Below the pieces are notes generated by a model. It saw only the letters and a program-made list of their open reading frames with translations, searched no databases and was not told the origin of the DNA. The position numbers were made by a program, and so were the translations under genes. From Bacteroidota bacterium (GTDB taxonomy: Bacteria; Bacteroidota; Bacteroidia; Bacteroidales; F082), in NCBI GenBank assembly GCA_024280235.1, contig JAJRQN010000230.1, forward strand, positions 1 through 48,648: DNA of 48,648 nt, given 5' to 3'. This document shows, piece after piece, positions 9,080 through 20,095 of the stretch (within the stretch, counting starts at the first letter, position 1; each line of letters starts with the position of its first letter).

Positions 9080-10165
9080 ATGGGTGAATTAAAATTAATG
9101 AAAGGTAATGAAGCCCTTGCCGAAGCCATTATTCGTGCCGGCACAGATGGCTATTTCGGTTACCCTATTACCCCACAGTCGGAAGTTTTGGAATACTTAA
9201 TGGCTTCCAAACCGTGGGAGACAACAGGAATGGTTGTATTACAGGCAGAAAGCGAAGTGGCTTCCATAAACATGTTGTACGGTGGAGGCGGAACCGGTAA
9301 AAAAGTCGTTACTTCATCCTCCAGTCCGGGCATCAGCCTTATGCAGGAAGGCCTTTCTTATATCGCCGGCGCTGAAATCCCGATTTTAATCGTAAACGTT
9401 GTTCGCGGTGGTCCGGGACTTGGTGATATTCAACCGGCACAGTCCGACTATTTCCAATCGACAAAAGGAGGCGGACATGGTGATTACAGACTTATCGTAC
9501 TGGCTCCTTCCTCAGTTCAGGAGATGGCTGACTTTGTCCCCGTTGCTTATGATTTGGCTTTCAAATACAGAAATCCTGCCATGATTCTTTCCGATGGTGC
9601 TATTGGACAAATGATGGAAAAAGTTGAATTTTTTGAACCTGTACCCCGTCTGAAGGATGAAGAAGTAAAAGCGCGTTACCCCTGGGCTACCAATGGGAAA
9701 CCTGTAAATGGCGAAAGAAGAATCCTGACTTCGCTGGATTTAGACCCTCAAAAGCTGGAAGATCACAACCATCATATCCAGGAAAAATACCGGAAAATTG
9801 AAGAAAATGAAGTGCGATATGAAGCTTTACAATGCGATGATGCTGATTATATTCTGGTAGCCTACGGAACAAGTGCACGCGTTTCGTTGAAATCAGTAAA
9901 ATTGTTACGCGAAAAAGGGATCAAAGTCGGTCTGCTGCGTCCCATCACGCTGTGGCCTTTCTGTACGAAAAAAATCCGGGAACTCGTTGGACAGGGTGTG
10001 AAAGGCTTTCTCTCGGTAGAGATGAGTGCCGGCCAAATGGTAGAGGATGTCCGGTTAGCTGTAAACGGAAAAGTGAAAGTTGAACATTTTGGGCGTCTTG
10101 GCGGTATGATTCATTCCCCCGAAGAAGTTGTAGAAGCCCTTGAACAAAAAATTATAGGAGGATAA
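9080..10165 (+). CDS. vorB: 2-oxoacid:ferredoxin oxidoreductase alpha subunit (VorB/KorA-like)
   Basis: MGELKLMKGNEALAEAIIRAGTDGYFGYPITPQSEVLEYL, typical of 3-methyl-2-oxobutanoate dehydrogenase VorB. Substrate specificity not determinable here. Confidence 0.9.
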   Translation: MGELKLMKGNEALAEAIIRAGTDGYFGYPITPQSEVLEYLMASKPWETTGMVVLQAESEVASINMLYGGGGTGKKVVTSSSSPGISLMQEGLSYIAGAEIPILIVNVVRGGPGLGDIQPAQSDYFQSTKGGGHGDYRLIVLAPSSVQEMADFVPVAYDLAFKYRNPAMILSDGAIGQMMEKVEFFEPVPRLKDEEVKARYPWATNGKPVNGERRILTSLDLDPQKLEDHNHHIQEKYRKIEENEVRYEALQCDDADYILVAYGTSARVSLKSVKLLREKGIKVGLLRPITLWPFCTKKIRELVGQGVKGFLSVEMSAGQMVEDVRLAVNGKVKVEHFGRLGGMIHSPEEVVEALEQKIIGG

Positions 10166-10168
10166 GCC

Positions 10169-10957
10169 ATGTCAAATATAGCTATAAAAGATATTATTAA
10201 ACCGGAAAATCTGGTCTATCAAAAGACTAAGCTGATGACGGACAAACCGCTCAGCTACTGTCCGGGATGTGGCCATGGCACTACCCATCGCCTCATAATG
10301 GAAGTGATTGAAGAGTTGGGAAAAGAACATGAATCTATTGGCGTTGCTCCGGTAGGTTGTTCGGTTCTTGCTTACGAATTTATGAATGTGGACATGCAGG
10401 AAGCTGCTCACGGCCGTGCTCCGGCCCTCGCCACTGCCATAAAAAGGCTGTGGCCCGACCATCTCGTATTTACTTACCAGGGTGATGGCGACCTCGCAGC
10501 CATTGGAACGGCAGAAACCATTCATGCCTGCAACCGCGGTGAGAAAATTGTCATTATTTTCATAAATAATGGTATTTATGGTATGACCGGAGGCCAGATG
10601 GCGCCTACTACTCTGCCGGGGATGAAAACCTCCACCTCGCCTTACGGCAGAGATGTCGAACTAATGGGACATCCTTTGAAAATTACAGAACTCGTAGCTC
10701 AGCTCCCTGGCACTTATTACGTTACGCGCCAGGCTGTTCACACACCATCAGCTGTTCGTAAAGCTAAACGAGCCATAAAAAAAGCTTTTCAGAACCAATT
10801 AGACAACGCACCCGGATTGTCGTTTGTTGAGGTTGTTTCCAACTGCAACTCCGGATGGAAGATGAATCCGGTGGATTCCAACATTTGGATGGAAGAAAAT
10901 ATGTTTCCTTTTTATCCCCTTGGCGATATTAAATTAGAAGGCCGGTTGGTAAAATAG
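10169..10957 (+). CDS. 2-oxoacid:ferredoxin oxidoreductase beta (TPP-binding) subunit
   Basis: SYCPGCGHGTTHRLIMEVIEELG, TPP motif GDGDLAAIGTAETIHACNRG...NNGIYGMTGGQMAPTT. Confidence 0.92.
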   Translation: MSNIAIKDIIKPENLVYQKTKLMTDKPLSYCPGCGHGTTHRLIMEVIEELGKEHESIGVAPVGCSVLAYEFMNVDMQEAAHGRAPALATAIKRLWPDHLVFTYQGDGDLAAIGTAETIHACNRGEKIVIIFINNGIYGMTGGQMAPTTLPGMKTSTSPYGRDVELMGHPLKITELVAQLPGTYYVTRQAVHTPSAVRKAKRAIKKAFQNQLDNAPGLSFVEVVSNCNSGWKMNPVDSNIWMEENMFPFYPLGDIKLEGRLVK

Positions 10958-10981
10958 GTTTAATTTTAAAATGACAAAAAA

Positions 10982-11533
10982 ATGACTGAAGAAATAATTA
11001 TTGCCGGTTTCGGTGGACAAGGTGTTCTTTCCATGGGAAAAATTCTGGCTTATTCGGGAATTATGCAAGATCAGGAAGTAAGCTGGATGCCATCTTATGG
11101 CCCCGAAATGCGCGGCGGCACAGCCAATGTTACCGTGATTGTCAGCGACGAGCGCATCAGCTCACCCATCCTTAGAGCTTATGATACAGCGATTATCCTG
11201 AATCAGCAATCCATGGATAAATTTGAACCCGAAGTTAAACCCGGTGGCACATTGCTTTATGATCCAAACGGAATATCACGACATCCTTCCCGTAAAGACA
11301 TTAACATTTTCAAAGTAGAAGGTGCAAAAAAAGCTGCTGAAATGGGTAACACCAAAATTTTCAATATGATTGTGCTGGGTGCCTACCTGAAAATCAAGCC
11401 CATTGTAAAACTTGAAAACGTTGTGAAAGGATTGAAAAAATCGCTTCCCGAACGACATCATAAACTTATTCCCCTGAATGAAGATGCCATCCTTCTCGGT
11501 ATGAAAAATGTGGAAGTAGTTCAGGAAGTTTAA
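10982..11533 (+). CDS. 2-oxoacid:ferredoxin oxidoreductase gamma subunit
   Basis: IIIAGFGGQGVLSMGKILAYSGIMQDQEVSWMPSYGPEMRGGTANVTVIVSDE, canonical gamma subunit. Confidence 0.92.
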   Translation: MTEEIIIAGFGGQGVLSMGKILAYSGIMQDQEVSWMPSYGPEMRGGTANVTVIVSDERISSPILRAYDTAIILNQQSMDKFEPEVKPGGTLLYDPNGISRHPSRKDINIFKVEGAKKAAEMGNTKIFNMIVLGAYLKIKPIVKLENVVKGLKKSLPERHHKLIPLNEDAILLGMKNVEVVQEV

Positions 11534-11567
11534 ATTGCACTTCCAAAAATTAACCTGTATAAAATTA

Positions 11568-11595
11568 AAGCCGGCTCAAAAAGCCGGCTTTTTTT
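11568..11595 (+). terminator. Rho-independent terminator after the 2-oxoacid oxidoreductase operon
   Basis: AAAGCCGGCT-caaa-AGCCGGCTTT followed by a T run (agccggctttttttg). Confidence 0.9.
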
Positions 11596-11686
11596 GTCAA
11601 TATTTTTAGCCGGTTCCCGGAAAATCATACAAGCTAAGTATTTGTCAATATTTTTTCTATTTTTAACTTTTAAAAAACTTAACCCA

Positions 11687-12973
11687 ATGGAAAAACAAAA
11701 TACACAAGAAAAAATTGATCGACGCTCCCTCATTGCAGGCTTCTCAGGGAACATTCTGGAATGGTACGATTTTACCGTTTATGGATTTTTTGCCACCGTC
11801 ATCGGAACACAATTTTTTCCACAGGAAGACAAAATAGCCCAACTGCTTTCCACCTTTGGCATTTTTGCCGCCGGTTACCTCATGCGACCCATTGGGGGAA
11901 TTATTTTTGGACATATTGGAGACAAGCAGGGAAGGAAAAAAGCGCTTTTAATATCCATTCTCATGATGGCTATTCCAACTACACTCATTGGATTTCTTCC
12001 TACTCACGCAAGTATCGGATGGTATTCCGCTTTGCTGCTGGTAATTTTAAGGCTGTTGCAGGGGCTTTCGGTTGGAGGCGAATTTACCGGCTCCATCTCC
12101 TTTCTTGTGGAAAAGGCTCCTACGGGTAAAAGAGGTTTTTTCGGTAGTTGGACGACGTTTGGGGTTTTTGGCGGAATGCTCCTTGGAGCAGGCATAGCAG
12201 CAATAATTACCGCCGTTTTTACCACCAAACAGGTAAATGATTTCGGCTGGAGAATCCCGTTTTTGCTTGGCGCCGTCATAGGTATAGCCGGCCTTTACCT
12301 TCGGAAAGACATGAGTGATGATGAACGCTTTAAGAAAATAATGGAAGAAAAAAGAACTTACAAAATACCTCTCACAGAGTTTTTCGCACATTATAAAATG
12401 CAATCATTCAAGATTATTATGATAAGTTGGGCTTTTGGCGTTTCTGTTTATCTGATTTTTATATTCCTTCCCTCCTATCTCCACACATTTCTCCATATAA
12501 AACTTGATGATGCCCTCTCTATTCACACCATTGCTATCATTTTTATGATGCTCATAATTCCATTTTTCGGCTATCTGAGTGATAAAATTGGGAGAAAGGT
12601 TGTTCTTTTTATTTCATTAATTGGCTTCGTGGTTTTTTCATACCCGCTGTTTTTGTTAATGTTTGAGAAAACTTTTTGGGCTATTCTCGTTGCCATGCTG
12701 TTATTTTCCATTTTAGAAGGCCTGTTTCAGGGAGTTATCCCCGCAATAATGACAGAGGCATTTCCGGCAAAGGTTAGATACACCGGGCTTTCGGTAAGTT
12801 ATAATATTGCACTGGCACTGTTTGGGGGCACTACTCCGCTTGTTTCTGTCTGGCTGATAAAGATTAGCGATGGCAATGTAATGATGCCGGTCTATTACCT
12901 GATTGGTTCTGCTATCATAGCCATCATAACCTTGCTGTTTATGCCGGAAACTTATAAAAAGGAGTTAGATTAA
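11687..12973 (+). CDS. MFS transporter, metabolite:H+ symporter-like (MHS) family
   Basis: MEKQNTQEKIDRRSLIAGFSGNILEWYDFTVYGFFATVIGTQFFP...GHIGDKQGRKKAL...RLLQGLSVGGEFTGS. Start set to internal Met after the terminator. Confidence 0.88.
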   Translation: MEKQNTQEKIDRRSLIAGFSGNILEWYDFTVYGFFATVIGTQFFPQEDKIAQLLSTFGIFAAGYLMRPIGGIIFGHIGDKQGRKKALLISILMMAIPTTLIGFLPTHASIGWYSALLLVILRLLQGLSVGGEFTGSISFLVEKAPTGKRGFFGSWTTFGVFGGMLLGAGIAAIITAVFTTKQVNDFGWRIPFLLGAVIGIAGLYLRKDMSDDERFKKIMEEKRTYKIPLTEFFAHYKMQSFKIIMISWAFGVSVYLIFIFLPSYLHTFLHIKLDDALSIHTIAIIFMMLIIPFFGYLSDKIGRKVVLFISLIGFVVFSYPLFLLMFEKTFWAILVAMLLFSILEGLFQGVIPAIMTEAFPAKVRYTGLSVSYNIALALFGGTTPLVSVWLIKISDGNVMMPVYYLIGSAIIAIITLLFMPETYKKELD

Positions 12974-12984
12974 TATAACTGAAA

Positions 12985-14001
12985 ATGCAAAAACTGAAGA
13001 AATTCTTTATCAACGGGCAAAATATAAGGTTTTTGGTGCAGGCCGGATTTTTGCTGATAATTTTGTGGATAGGTTATCGCTTTTACGATTTTGTGAACTT
13101 TTATGCCACAGGCGGCTTGAAACCTCTTGTTACACGGCCTCCCGGCGTGGAAGGATTCCTTCCAATAAGTTCGTTAATGGGGTTGCGTTACTGGCTGTTG
13201 ACGGGCGATTTCAATCCTGTTCATCCTGCGGGAATGGTGCTCTTAGCCGTTTTTTTATTTACAGCTGTTTTTATGAAAAAAGGATTTTGCGGTTGGATAT
13301 GTCCCGTGGGATTTTTTTCAGAATACACCTGGAAAACGGGGAAAAAGCTTTTCGGCAGAAATTTTAGCCTTCCCAAATGGCTCGACTACCCGTTACGTTC
13401 GGTAAAATACATCCTCATGATTTTTTTCGTTTATGCTGTCCTCACCATGAGCATTCCCGATTTAAAAGCCTTTATCTACGGTTCGTATAATAAAATTGCC
13501 GATGTAAGGATGCTATTGTTCTTTACTCAAATGAGCCGTCTTACATTCTGGGTATTAATCAGCTTGTTTGTCCTTTCTGTTTTTGTCAAAAATTTCTGGT
13601 GCCGTTATCTTTGTCCTTATGGCGCTCTTCTGGGATTTCTCTCAATATTCAGTCCGTTGAAAATAACACGCAACCCGGAGACGTGTACCGGATGTGCCGA
13701 TTGCACAAATGCTTGCCCTGCCAACATAAAAGTGCATACACTACAACGCATCCGTTCAGACGAATGCATGTCGTGTGTGGCCTGTGTTGATGCCTGTCCC
13801 GAAAAAGACACCCTGAAACTTCGCTTTCGGAAAAAATCCAAATTTCATTTACCGATATGGGGTTATGCAGCTATACTTGTGGGGATATTTTTATTATTCA
13901 CCATTACGGCACAGGTTACAGGCCACTGGAAAAACAATATCCCCCAAACGGAATACCATCAGCTTATAAAACGTGTTGATAATGTAAGTGCAGAACACTG
14001 A
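12985..14001 (+). CDS. 4Fe-4S membrane ferredoxin (NapH/CcoG-like)
   Basis: Multi-TM with CGWICPVGFFSEY, CRYLCPYGALLGF, and CTGCADCTNACPANIKVH / CMSCVACVDACPEKDTL clusters. Confidence 0.85.
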   Translation: MQKLKKFFINGQNIRFLVQAGFLLIILWIGYRFYDFVNFYATGGLKPLVTRPPGVEGFLPISSLMGLRYWLLTGDFNPVHPAGMVLLAVFLFTAVFMKKGFCGWICPVGFFSEYTWKTGKKLFGRNFSLPKWLDYPLRSVKYILMIFFVYAVLTMSIPDLKAFIYGSYNKIADVRMLLFFTQMSRLTFWVLISLFVLSVFVKNFWCRYLCPYGALLGFLSIFSPLKITRNPETCTGCADCTNACPANIKVHTLQRIRSDECMSCVACVDACPEKDTLKLRFRKKSKFHLPIWGYAAILVGIFLLFTITAQVTGHWKNNIPQTEYHQLIKRVDNVSAEH

Positions 14002-14029
14002 TACTCTCTTCTAAACCTGCAAAAGAAAA

Positions 14030-15961
14030 TTAATTGTACAATTTCCAGCTGACACCGAGATAAAAGCCGCCATCAGCTGCCGGATATCCGGGAGAATTGT
14101 AATAATAATTATTCCCAAAAAAGCCCAGCAGGTTTTTTCCCTGTAAAAAGAAACGGAAGCTTTTTATTTTCATGGATGCATAAGCATCGAGATAGAGATA
14201 ATCACCTATTTTCTTTTCGTGCTGTGTATAAAAAGCTCTTAACTCCGGCATATAAGCATCAGCATAATAGCTTGTATAATAAGAAAGCTGAAAACCGGTT
14301 TGCAGATGAGCAGCGCCTTTGAAAATCCATTTTTTAAAAAACAAATCCATCTTTCCCGTCAGCAAAGGCAGATGCAGAAAAGCAGCCATTGAGGTTGTCT
14401 GATAAACCGCCCGCAGGTTAATACCAAAATAATGCAAAGGAATGGTGCCGGAAACATATAGCTGCATAACGCTTCCCGGGTTGGCAGCCTGGCGGGGCAA
14501 AACCGAATCATCGAAATAAGTATAGTTTCCCAGCGACCGGAACGTTGCCCCGGTACGAATAGTTTTATACCGGTATTCGCCCGTAAAACTAAAAATCCGT
14601 TCTTTTTGCAGGCTCAAATTCCAGTTGAACCGGTTTGAGCTGTATTCCGAAAAGTACCAGGCAGGCTTTCGGTTTACAAATAACACATTAAAATAAAGTT
14701 GTCCGATATTTTTCTCCACCGAGCCAAGATATTGTAGCAGACTACCTTCGATTTTTAAATCGCCACCGTTGTAACCTCCCAAAACCATTTCTGCGGAAGC
14801 ATTCAGAAAGCTACGTTTAAAAAGTTTTAACGCTATACCGCCAAAAGGGATAAGCTGATTGTTAAAATATTTCACCGAATCATAAGGAAGTCTCTGCGCA
14901 ATATGGTCGTAATTGGCCCCGAAATAAGCCCTGAAAACCTTGCTGAGCTTATCTTCATTATACGCAAGAGAAGACCACAGTAATCGGTTTCTTATCCTAA
15001 GCTGGAATACTGAATCATAGGTATTTACAGTATCAAAAACAGTTGGGAAATTTTCATAAAACAGCGTATCTGCCGTTTCCTGATACGTATAAACCATCTG
15101 GTTTCGTTGATATTGAAATGAATATGAAATGCTTCCACCGGCAAGTTTCCGTGGCGTAGAGTCTTTACGCATTCCGGGCTTTTGCAAATTAAAGTATTGT
15201 CCGATATAAAACCCGGAGGACCTCTCCAAATTTCGGCCGGTTTTTAATGCTACGGGAATTACGCTTCTGTCTTTCTCCAGATTTAGATTGAAAAGGCTGT
15301 CTACTGTAATTCCTCCGTTTTCACGAACAATCACCTTGTTATGAAGATAGTTACCGATAATTGCATAGCGGTTGTTTTTCGTATGATAACGGCTGGTAAA
15401 ATAGACGTACTTGTTATCCGATTTACTGTTGGCATACAGGCTGGGAGAATTAACAAGATACAGATCGACACCAAAAGTAAATTGCTTCGACATTTTGCGG
15501 GCAAAAGTTACACCGAGACTTTGTTCTTTTTTCGGCCCCATAACGTATTGCAACTCTGTGAATGGCCGCATAAGTTTGTAATACCTTACCTGATTGTTGT
15601 AACACATGTAAGGGGCAAAAACATGTGATTTCATCTCATATCCCACATTAGCAGCAGGAGTAAAAACTCTGTTGTAAGAAGCCAGTCCAACGTTACTCAA
15701 CGTATTATACATTTTATTTTTTGTGTCAATCGGGGAATACTGATGAAAATAGGTAAGGGTAGTATCCACATAAACAAGATTGCCGGCTTTCAGGCTGTCA
15801 AGCGAACCGGAGAAATAATAAACCGAAGTACTGTCTTTGGCAAGTTGTGTCGAATCACGGGAAATAGTTGCCGAATCACTTTGCGCCATGGCAGGCGTAA
15901 CTGCAATGAAAATCAGCATAAAAAGAAACAAAAAATACAATTTTCCCTCAGAAAAAGTCAC
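14030..15961 (-). CDS. putative outer-membrane porin (Porin_10-like)
   Basis: Signal peptide, then a large beta-rich protein ending in ...GGFYLGVSWKLYN (aromatic C-terminus). Resembles the Bacteroidota 'putative porin' family. Confidence 0.7.
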   Translation of the reverse strand: MTFSEGKLYFLFLFMLIFIAVTPAMAQSDSATISRDSTQLAKDSTSVYYFSGSLDSLKAGNLVYVDTTLTYFHQYSPIDTKNKMYNTLSNVGLASYNRVFTPAANVGYEMKSHVFAPYMCYNNQVRYYKLMRPFTELQYVMGPKKEQSLGVTFARKMSKQFTFGVDLYLVNSPSLYANSKSDNKYVYFTSRYHTKNNRYAIIGNYLHNKVIVRENGGITVDSLFNLNLEKDRSVIPVALKTGRNLERSSGFYIGQYFNLQKPGMRKDSTPRKLAGGSISYSFQYQRNQMVYTYQETADTLFYENFPTVFDTVNTYDSVFQLRIRNRLLWSSLAYNEDKLSKVFRAYFGANYDHIAQRLPYDSVKYFNNQLIPFGGIALKLFKRSFLNASAEMVLGGYNGGDLKIEGSLLQYLGSVEKNIGQLYFNVLFVNRKPAWYFSEYSSNRFNWNLSLQKERIFSFTGEYRYKTIRTGATFRSLGNYTYFDDSVLPRQAANPGSVMQLYVSGTIPLHYFGINLRAVYQTTSMAAFLHLPLLTGKMDLFFKKWIFKGAAHLQTGFQLSYYTSYYADAYMPELRAFYTQHEKKIGDYLYLDAYASMKIKSFRFFLQGKNLLGFFGNNYYYNSPGYPAADGGFYLGVSWKLYN

Positions 15962-16016
15962 ATCCGGTTTTTTTAGATTTCAAGGGTCAAAATTAGGGAA
16001 AAAGGGATTAAAATCT

Positions 16017-17108
16017 TTAAAATATTGATTTAATATTGGAGAGCCTGCTGAGAAGTAAATGGTCGGCTATTACCAATGCAGCCATGGCCTCCACAATAGG
16101 AACGGCACGCGGGACGACGGTTACATCGTGGCGTCCTTTTCCTTCTAAGACAATCTCATTTCCTTCTGTATCAACCGAAGGCTGGCTTTGCATCAGTGTG
16201 GCGATGGGTTTAAAAGCCACTTTAAAAAGAATATCATTTCCGTTGGAGATACCTCCCTGGATACCACCTGATCGGTTGGTCTTTGTGGAAAGTCCGTCAT
16301 TTTGCTTAACAAACAAGTCGTTATGCAGGGAACCTTTCAAGCGGGAACCTGCAAAACCGGAACCTATCTCGAAACCTTTCACTGCGTTGATACTCAGCAT
16401 GGCTTTGCCGAGGTCGGCATGTAACTTGTCAAAAACCGGTTCACCCAATCCGGCAGGAACATTTTTGGCAATACACGAAATGGTTCCCCCCAGCGTATCT
16501 CCCTCTTTAGCCGTCTTTTCCAAAAGGCGCAACATCTTATCTGTCGTCTCTTTATCAGGACAACGCATGGGCGAATCTTCTGTTTTGGACAAATCAGACG
16601 AATCATAATTTTCAGGAAGAGACACCTCCCCTATGCTATGTACAAAAGCTGAAATTTCAATACCGGCTTCCTTCAGCAACATTTTAGCAAAAGCGCCTGC
16701 CACCACACGGGCCACCGTCTCGCGTGCCGAAGAGCGTCCGCCACCACGATAATCGCGAAAGCCATACTTTTTGTCGTAAGTATAATCAGCATGAGAAGGC
16801 CGGTACGCCTTTTTGAGATGCGAATAATCGGTAGAATGCTGGTCTTTGTTCCAAACCAGAAAGCCTATGGGCGTGCCGGTGGATTTTCCCTCAAAAATAC
16901 CGGAAAGCACCTCCAACCTGTCGGCTTCCTGTCGTGCGGTAACCCATTTCGACTGCCCGGGACGTCTTCTGTCTAACTCTTTTTGCACAAAATCCAGATC
17001 AATCTTCACACCGGCAGGGAAACCATCTATTACTCCGCCAATGGCTTTTCCGTGCGACTCGCCAAAACTTGTCAACCGTAAAATTTTTCCAAAACTATTT
17101 CCTGGCAT
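16017..17108 (-). CDS. aroC: chorismate synthase
   Basis: [81 protein letters not shown]. Confidence 0.97.
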   Translation of the reverse strand: MPGNSFGKILRLTSFGESHGKAIGGVIDGFPAGVKIDLDFVQKELDRRRPGQSKWVTARQEADRLEVLSGIFEGKSTGTPIGFLVWNKDQHSTDYSHLKKAYRPSHADYTYDKKYGFRDYRGGGRSSARETVARVVAGAFAKMLLKEAGIEISAFVHSIGEVSLPENYDSSDLSKTEDSPMRCPDKETTDKMLRLLEKTAKEGDTLGGTISCIAKNVPAGLGEPVFDKLHADLGKAMLSINAVKGFEIGSGFAGSRLKGSLHNDLFVKQNDGLSTKTNRSGGIQGGISNGNDILFKVAFKPIATLMQSQPSVDTEGNEIVLEGKGRHDVTVVPRAVPIVEAMAALVIADHLLLSRLSNIKSIF

Positions 17109-17339
17109 ATCCGTTATTATGTATTAATTTTGTAAAAGTAAAATAAAACCTTAATTCCGCAAGGCTGTTGGGTAGCTAAAGTTTGAAGTGTGTGCCGCGT
17201 GCACTTGTTACAGTAAAAAGATTCTGACAGGCATTGTCAATAATAGCAGGTAATTCACACTTACAGCAGGAGGAGTTTTGCAGATTTACGGGAAAAAATT
17301 AAAGCAACATCATTAACCAAAACGAAAACGAAAAAACAG

Positions 17340-18008
17340 ATGAGTAATTTCTTAAAAATTGTAATCATTTTTGCAGCAGGCTTTTTTTTAACGTCCTGCA
17401 ATACCAATACGAAAAGCGACCCTTATTACAAAATAAGCAGCCAGTTTAAACAATATTGTGTTTTTCAGAAACAGAGTAAATGGACTTATGAAAATGATCA
17501 GGACAATAATCTGCACGACCTTATTATTAAAAATGTAAATGATTATATCGGCTTTCATGCAGGCGACAATCAATCCGGCCCTTACAGTTTTGATGTTGTG
17601 GATATGTTTTACGATACTACAAACAGCCTGCATATTCATAAAGTCTCTATCAACGCCGGTAACCCAACTACGGGAAGCGGAGATATGAATGGCCTATACT
17701 GGCTCTTTTTTAGCGACCAGAATTACCTGCTGGCTTTCGCCCCTGGATATCCTATGGGTGTGGAACAACGACTTGGCTCCAAACCCGGCCTTTATACCAA
17801 TATCGAAAAGCTAAACAGCTATACTGTGAATGGTAAAGACTATACAGATGTATATCACACGCAGGTTCGCAAAACAGAAGGAACACCAGATACCGTCAAC
17901 TATCAGTTCTATTTTGCGCCTCATTACGGGCTGATAAAATGGACAAGGCGGGTCAATGGGAAAACCACAAGTTTCAGCCTTGCACACGCTAACCTGATTC
18001 AGCAATAG
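17340..18008 (+). CDS. hypothetical lipoprotein
   Basis: 222 aa; lipobox FFLTSCNT; no family recognised. Confidence 0.65.
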   Translation: MSNFLKIVIIFAAGFFLTSCNTNTKSDPYYKISSQFKQYCVFQKQSKWTYENDQDNNLHDLIIKNVNDYIGFHAGDNQSGPYSFDVVDMFYDTTNSLHIHKVSINAGNPTTGSGDMNGLYWLFFSDQNYLLAFAPGYPMGVEQRLGSKPGLYTNIEKLNSYTVNGKDYTDVYHTQVRKTEGTPDTVNYQFYFAPHYGLIKWTRRVNGKTTSFSLAHANLIQQ

Positions 18009-18063
18009 TATTCTAAGAGGTTGAAAAACCGAAAGCCCTTCCGGAGATTTCAGACAGGGAATT

Positions 18064-18624
18064 TTATCTTACTGTTTTTCTCAGTCTAAACCAATGTGCA
18101 AGGCGCCAGATAGTCCCGAAAACCAGTAGAAAAAAGGCAAAGAAAATAAGAAGCCATTTTATAAAAGTTACCGTACCGCTTATCTGCACCAGCCATTTCT
18201 GCATGTGAGGAAAAGAGAGTATGCTTATGCGAAGCAGGATGTTTTCGGCATAGTCGAACAAAGTGGCTAAGCACGGAACGTAAACCATCTTCCAAAGAGG
18301 TGTCTTTTTATACACCAAAAAGAGCAGACTTGCCAGCAAAGTTGAATACACCAGAGGATAGAACATGTCAACCCACTGAAGCTGCAGGTACATTTCGCGG
18401 CCCTCAGCGCCATAATGCCAAAACATATTCTGTAACTGCGGAAAAGTGTAAAACATCCGGGCATCCGGAATCCCCATTCCTCCCGAAAGCGCCCCTATTT
18501 TCTCCACACTAAACGGAAAAAGTCCGTGAAACGCAAACATGAAAAAAACCTGAAGCGCAACAATGAGCCACAGCCACCCTCGTTGCGAGACATGAGACAG
18601 ATAAGAAACCATTTGCTTTTTCAC
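18064..18624 (-). CDS. hypothetical membrane protein (several TM segments)
   Basis: 186 aa ORF with hydrophobic segments WLWLIVALQVFFMFAF, YSTLLASLLFLVY, FIKWLLIFFAFFLLVFG. Confidence 0.65.
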   Translation of the reverse strand: MKKQMVSYLSHVSQRGWLWLIVALQVFFMFAFHGLFPFSVEKIGALSGGMGIPDARMFYTFPQLQNMFWHYGAEGREMYLQLQWVDMFYPLVYSTLLASLLFLVYKKTPLWKMVYVPCLATLFDYAENILLRISILSFPHMQKWLVQISGTVTFIKWLLIFFAFFLLVFGTIWRLAHWFRLRKTVR

Positions 18625-18729
18625 GAAAGCTTTGTTTAGTTTTTTGAATACTCAGGCTAAAATAAGGAAATATTATCAACCATCCGGCACAATACAAATC
18701 AAGTCAAAAATCCCTATTTTCGCCATACG

Positions 18730-19968
18730 ATGCAAAAAATTGAAAAAAACAGACAATATTACAAGTTTGCTGCCTACGGTTTCCTGAAAAATCTGCGTTT
18801 CTATGAAGCATTTCTCATTTTGTTTTTTCTTGAAAAAGGCATTGACTACCTGAAGATTGGACTGCTATATTCCGTCCGCGAGATAACCATCATGCTGTTT
18901 GAAATTCCCAGCGGCCTGGTAGCTGATGTCCTTGGGCGCAAAAAAACGCTCATCGCTTCCTTTTTGGTTTATATCCTATCTTTTGTAACATTCTATTTTT
19001 CAAATCATTTCGGGCTTATGCTCGTTGCAATGGTACTTTTTGCTCTCGCAGACGCTTTCCGTTCGGGTGTTCATAAAGCCATGATTTTCCAGTATTTGAC
19101 ACGCCGGGGCAGAGCCGGACAAAAGACAGATTATTACGGACATACACGGTCGTGGTCGCAGACCGGGTCAGCCATCGCCTCCCTCGCTGCCGGTCTTATG
19201 GTTTTTCATTACGGCAGCTACCGGATCATATTTGCCATTTCGGTAATTCCCTATTTTCTCGACATGTTGCTTATCTGGAGTTATCCCGGCTATCTCGATG
19301 GTGAATTCGACACAAAAAACAGGAAAAGCGTTGGAGAGAAATTTGCCGAAGTATGGAAAGCTATCGTATCGAGTCTCCGGGAATTCAGTCTGTTGCGCAT
19401 CCTTTTTAGCCTGTCTCTACATACCGGCTACTACAAAGCGGTAAAAGATTATATACAACCCGTCATTGTAAGTCTTGCCATCACTTTGCCATGGCTGCCA
19501 CTCATGCGCGAAAAGCAAAAAAGCGCCCTTATGGTTGGCGTCATTTACTTTTTACTTTACCTGCTTACAGCACAAACTTCCCGCTCTTCCGGCCGGTTTC
19601 TGAAAAAGTTCGCCCATTTTGGCCGCCCCATGAACCTGACTATGGTCGCCGGTATTGTGCTGGGGGTTGCTGCTGGCATTTTTTACCTGTTCCAATGGTA
19701 CACTCTGTCCATTATGGGCTTTGTGCTTATCATGCTCAACGAAAATCTCAGGAAACCCATTGGCATCGCATTTGTTACCAACGAATCAAACGACAAAGCT
19801 GCTGCATCGGTTCTTTCCATTCAATCACAGGCACAATCTCTTTTTGCCGCCATCTTTGCCTTTGTCATTGGATGGGGTGCACAACTTGGCGGTCCCGGTA
19901 CAGGCATTATTTTTGGTAGCGGGATGCTCCTCCTGCTCCTTCCACTTTCGCTCCTAAAGAGAACGTAA
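18730..19968 (+). CDS. MFS transporter
   Basis: 12-TM-like protein with MFS loop motif EIPSGLVADVLGRKKTLIASFLVYILSF. Confidence 0.85.
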   Translation: MQKIEKNRQYYKFAAYGFLKNLRFYEAFLILFFLEKGIDYLKIGLLYSVREITIMLFEIPSGLVADVLGRKKTLIASFLVYILSFVTFYFSNHFGLMLVAMVLFALADAFRSGVHKAMIFQYLTRRGRAGQKTDYYGHTRSWSQTGSAIASLAAGLMVFHYGSYRIIFAISVIPYFLDMLLIWSYPGYLDGEFDTKNRKSVGEKFAEVWKAIVSSLREFSLLRILFSLSLHTGYYKAVKDYIQPVIVSLAITLPWLPLMREKQKSALMVGVIYFLLYLLTAQTSRSSGRFLKKFAHFGRPMNLTMVAGIVLGVAAGIFYLFQWYTLSIMGFVLIMLNENLRKPIGIAFVTNESNDKAAASVLSIQSQAQSLFAAIFAFVIGWGAQLGGPGTGIIFGSGMLLLLLPLSLLKRT

Positions 19969-20037
19969 TTCACTGAGTATCAATTAATCAATGTGGGTTT
20001 GATTTTGGAAATACATGATAAAACCTGTGAAGTTAAA

Positions 20038-20072
20038 GAAAAAAAGCCCGTAACGCAGTAACGCACAGGCTC
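20038..20072 (-). terminator. Probable Rho-independent terminator of lpdA
   Basis: On the minus strand: AGCCTGT...ACGGGCT stem (7 bp, one T.G wobble) followed by a T run. Confidence 0.6.
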
Positions 20073-20095
20073 TTGATTTATCAGATTATTTTTTC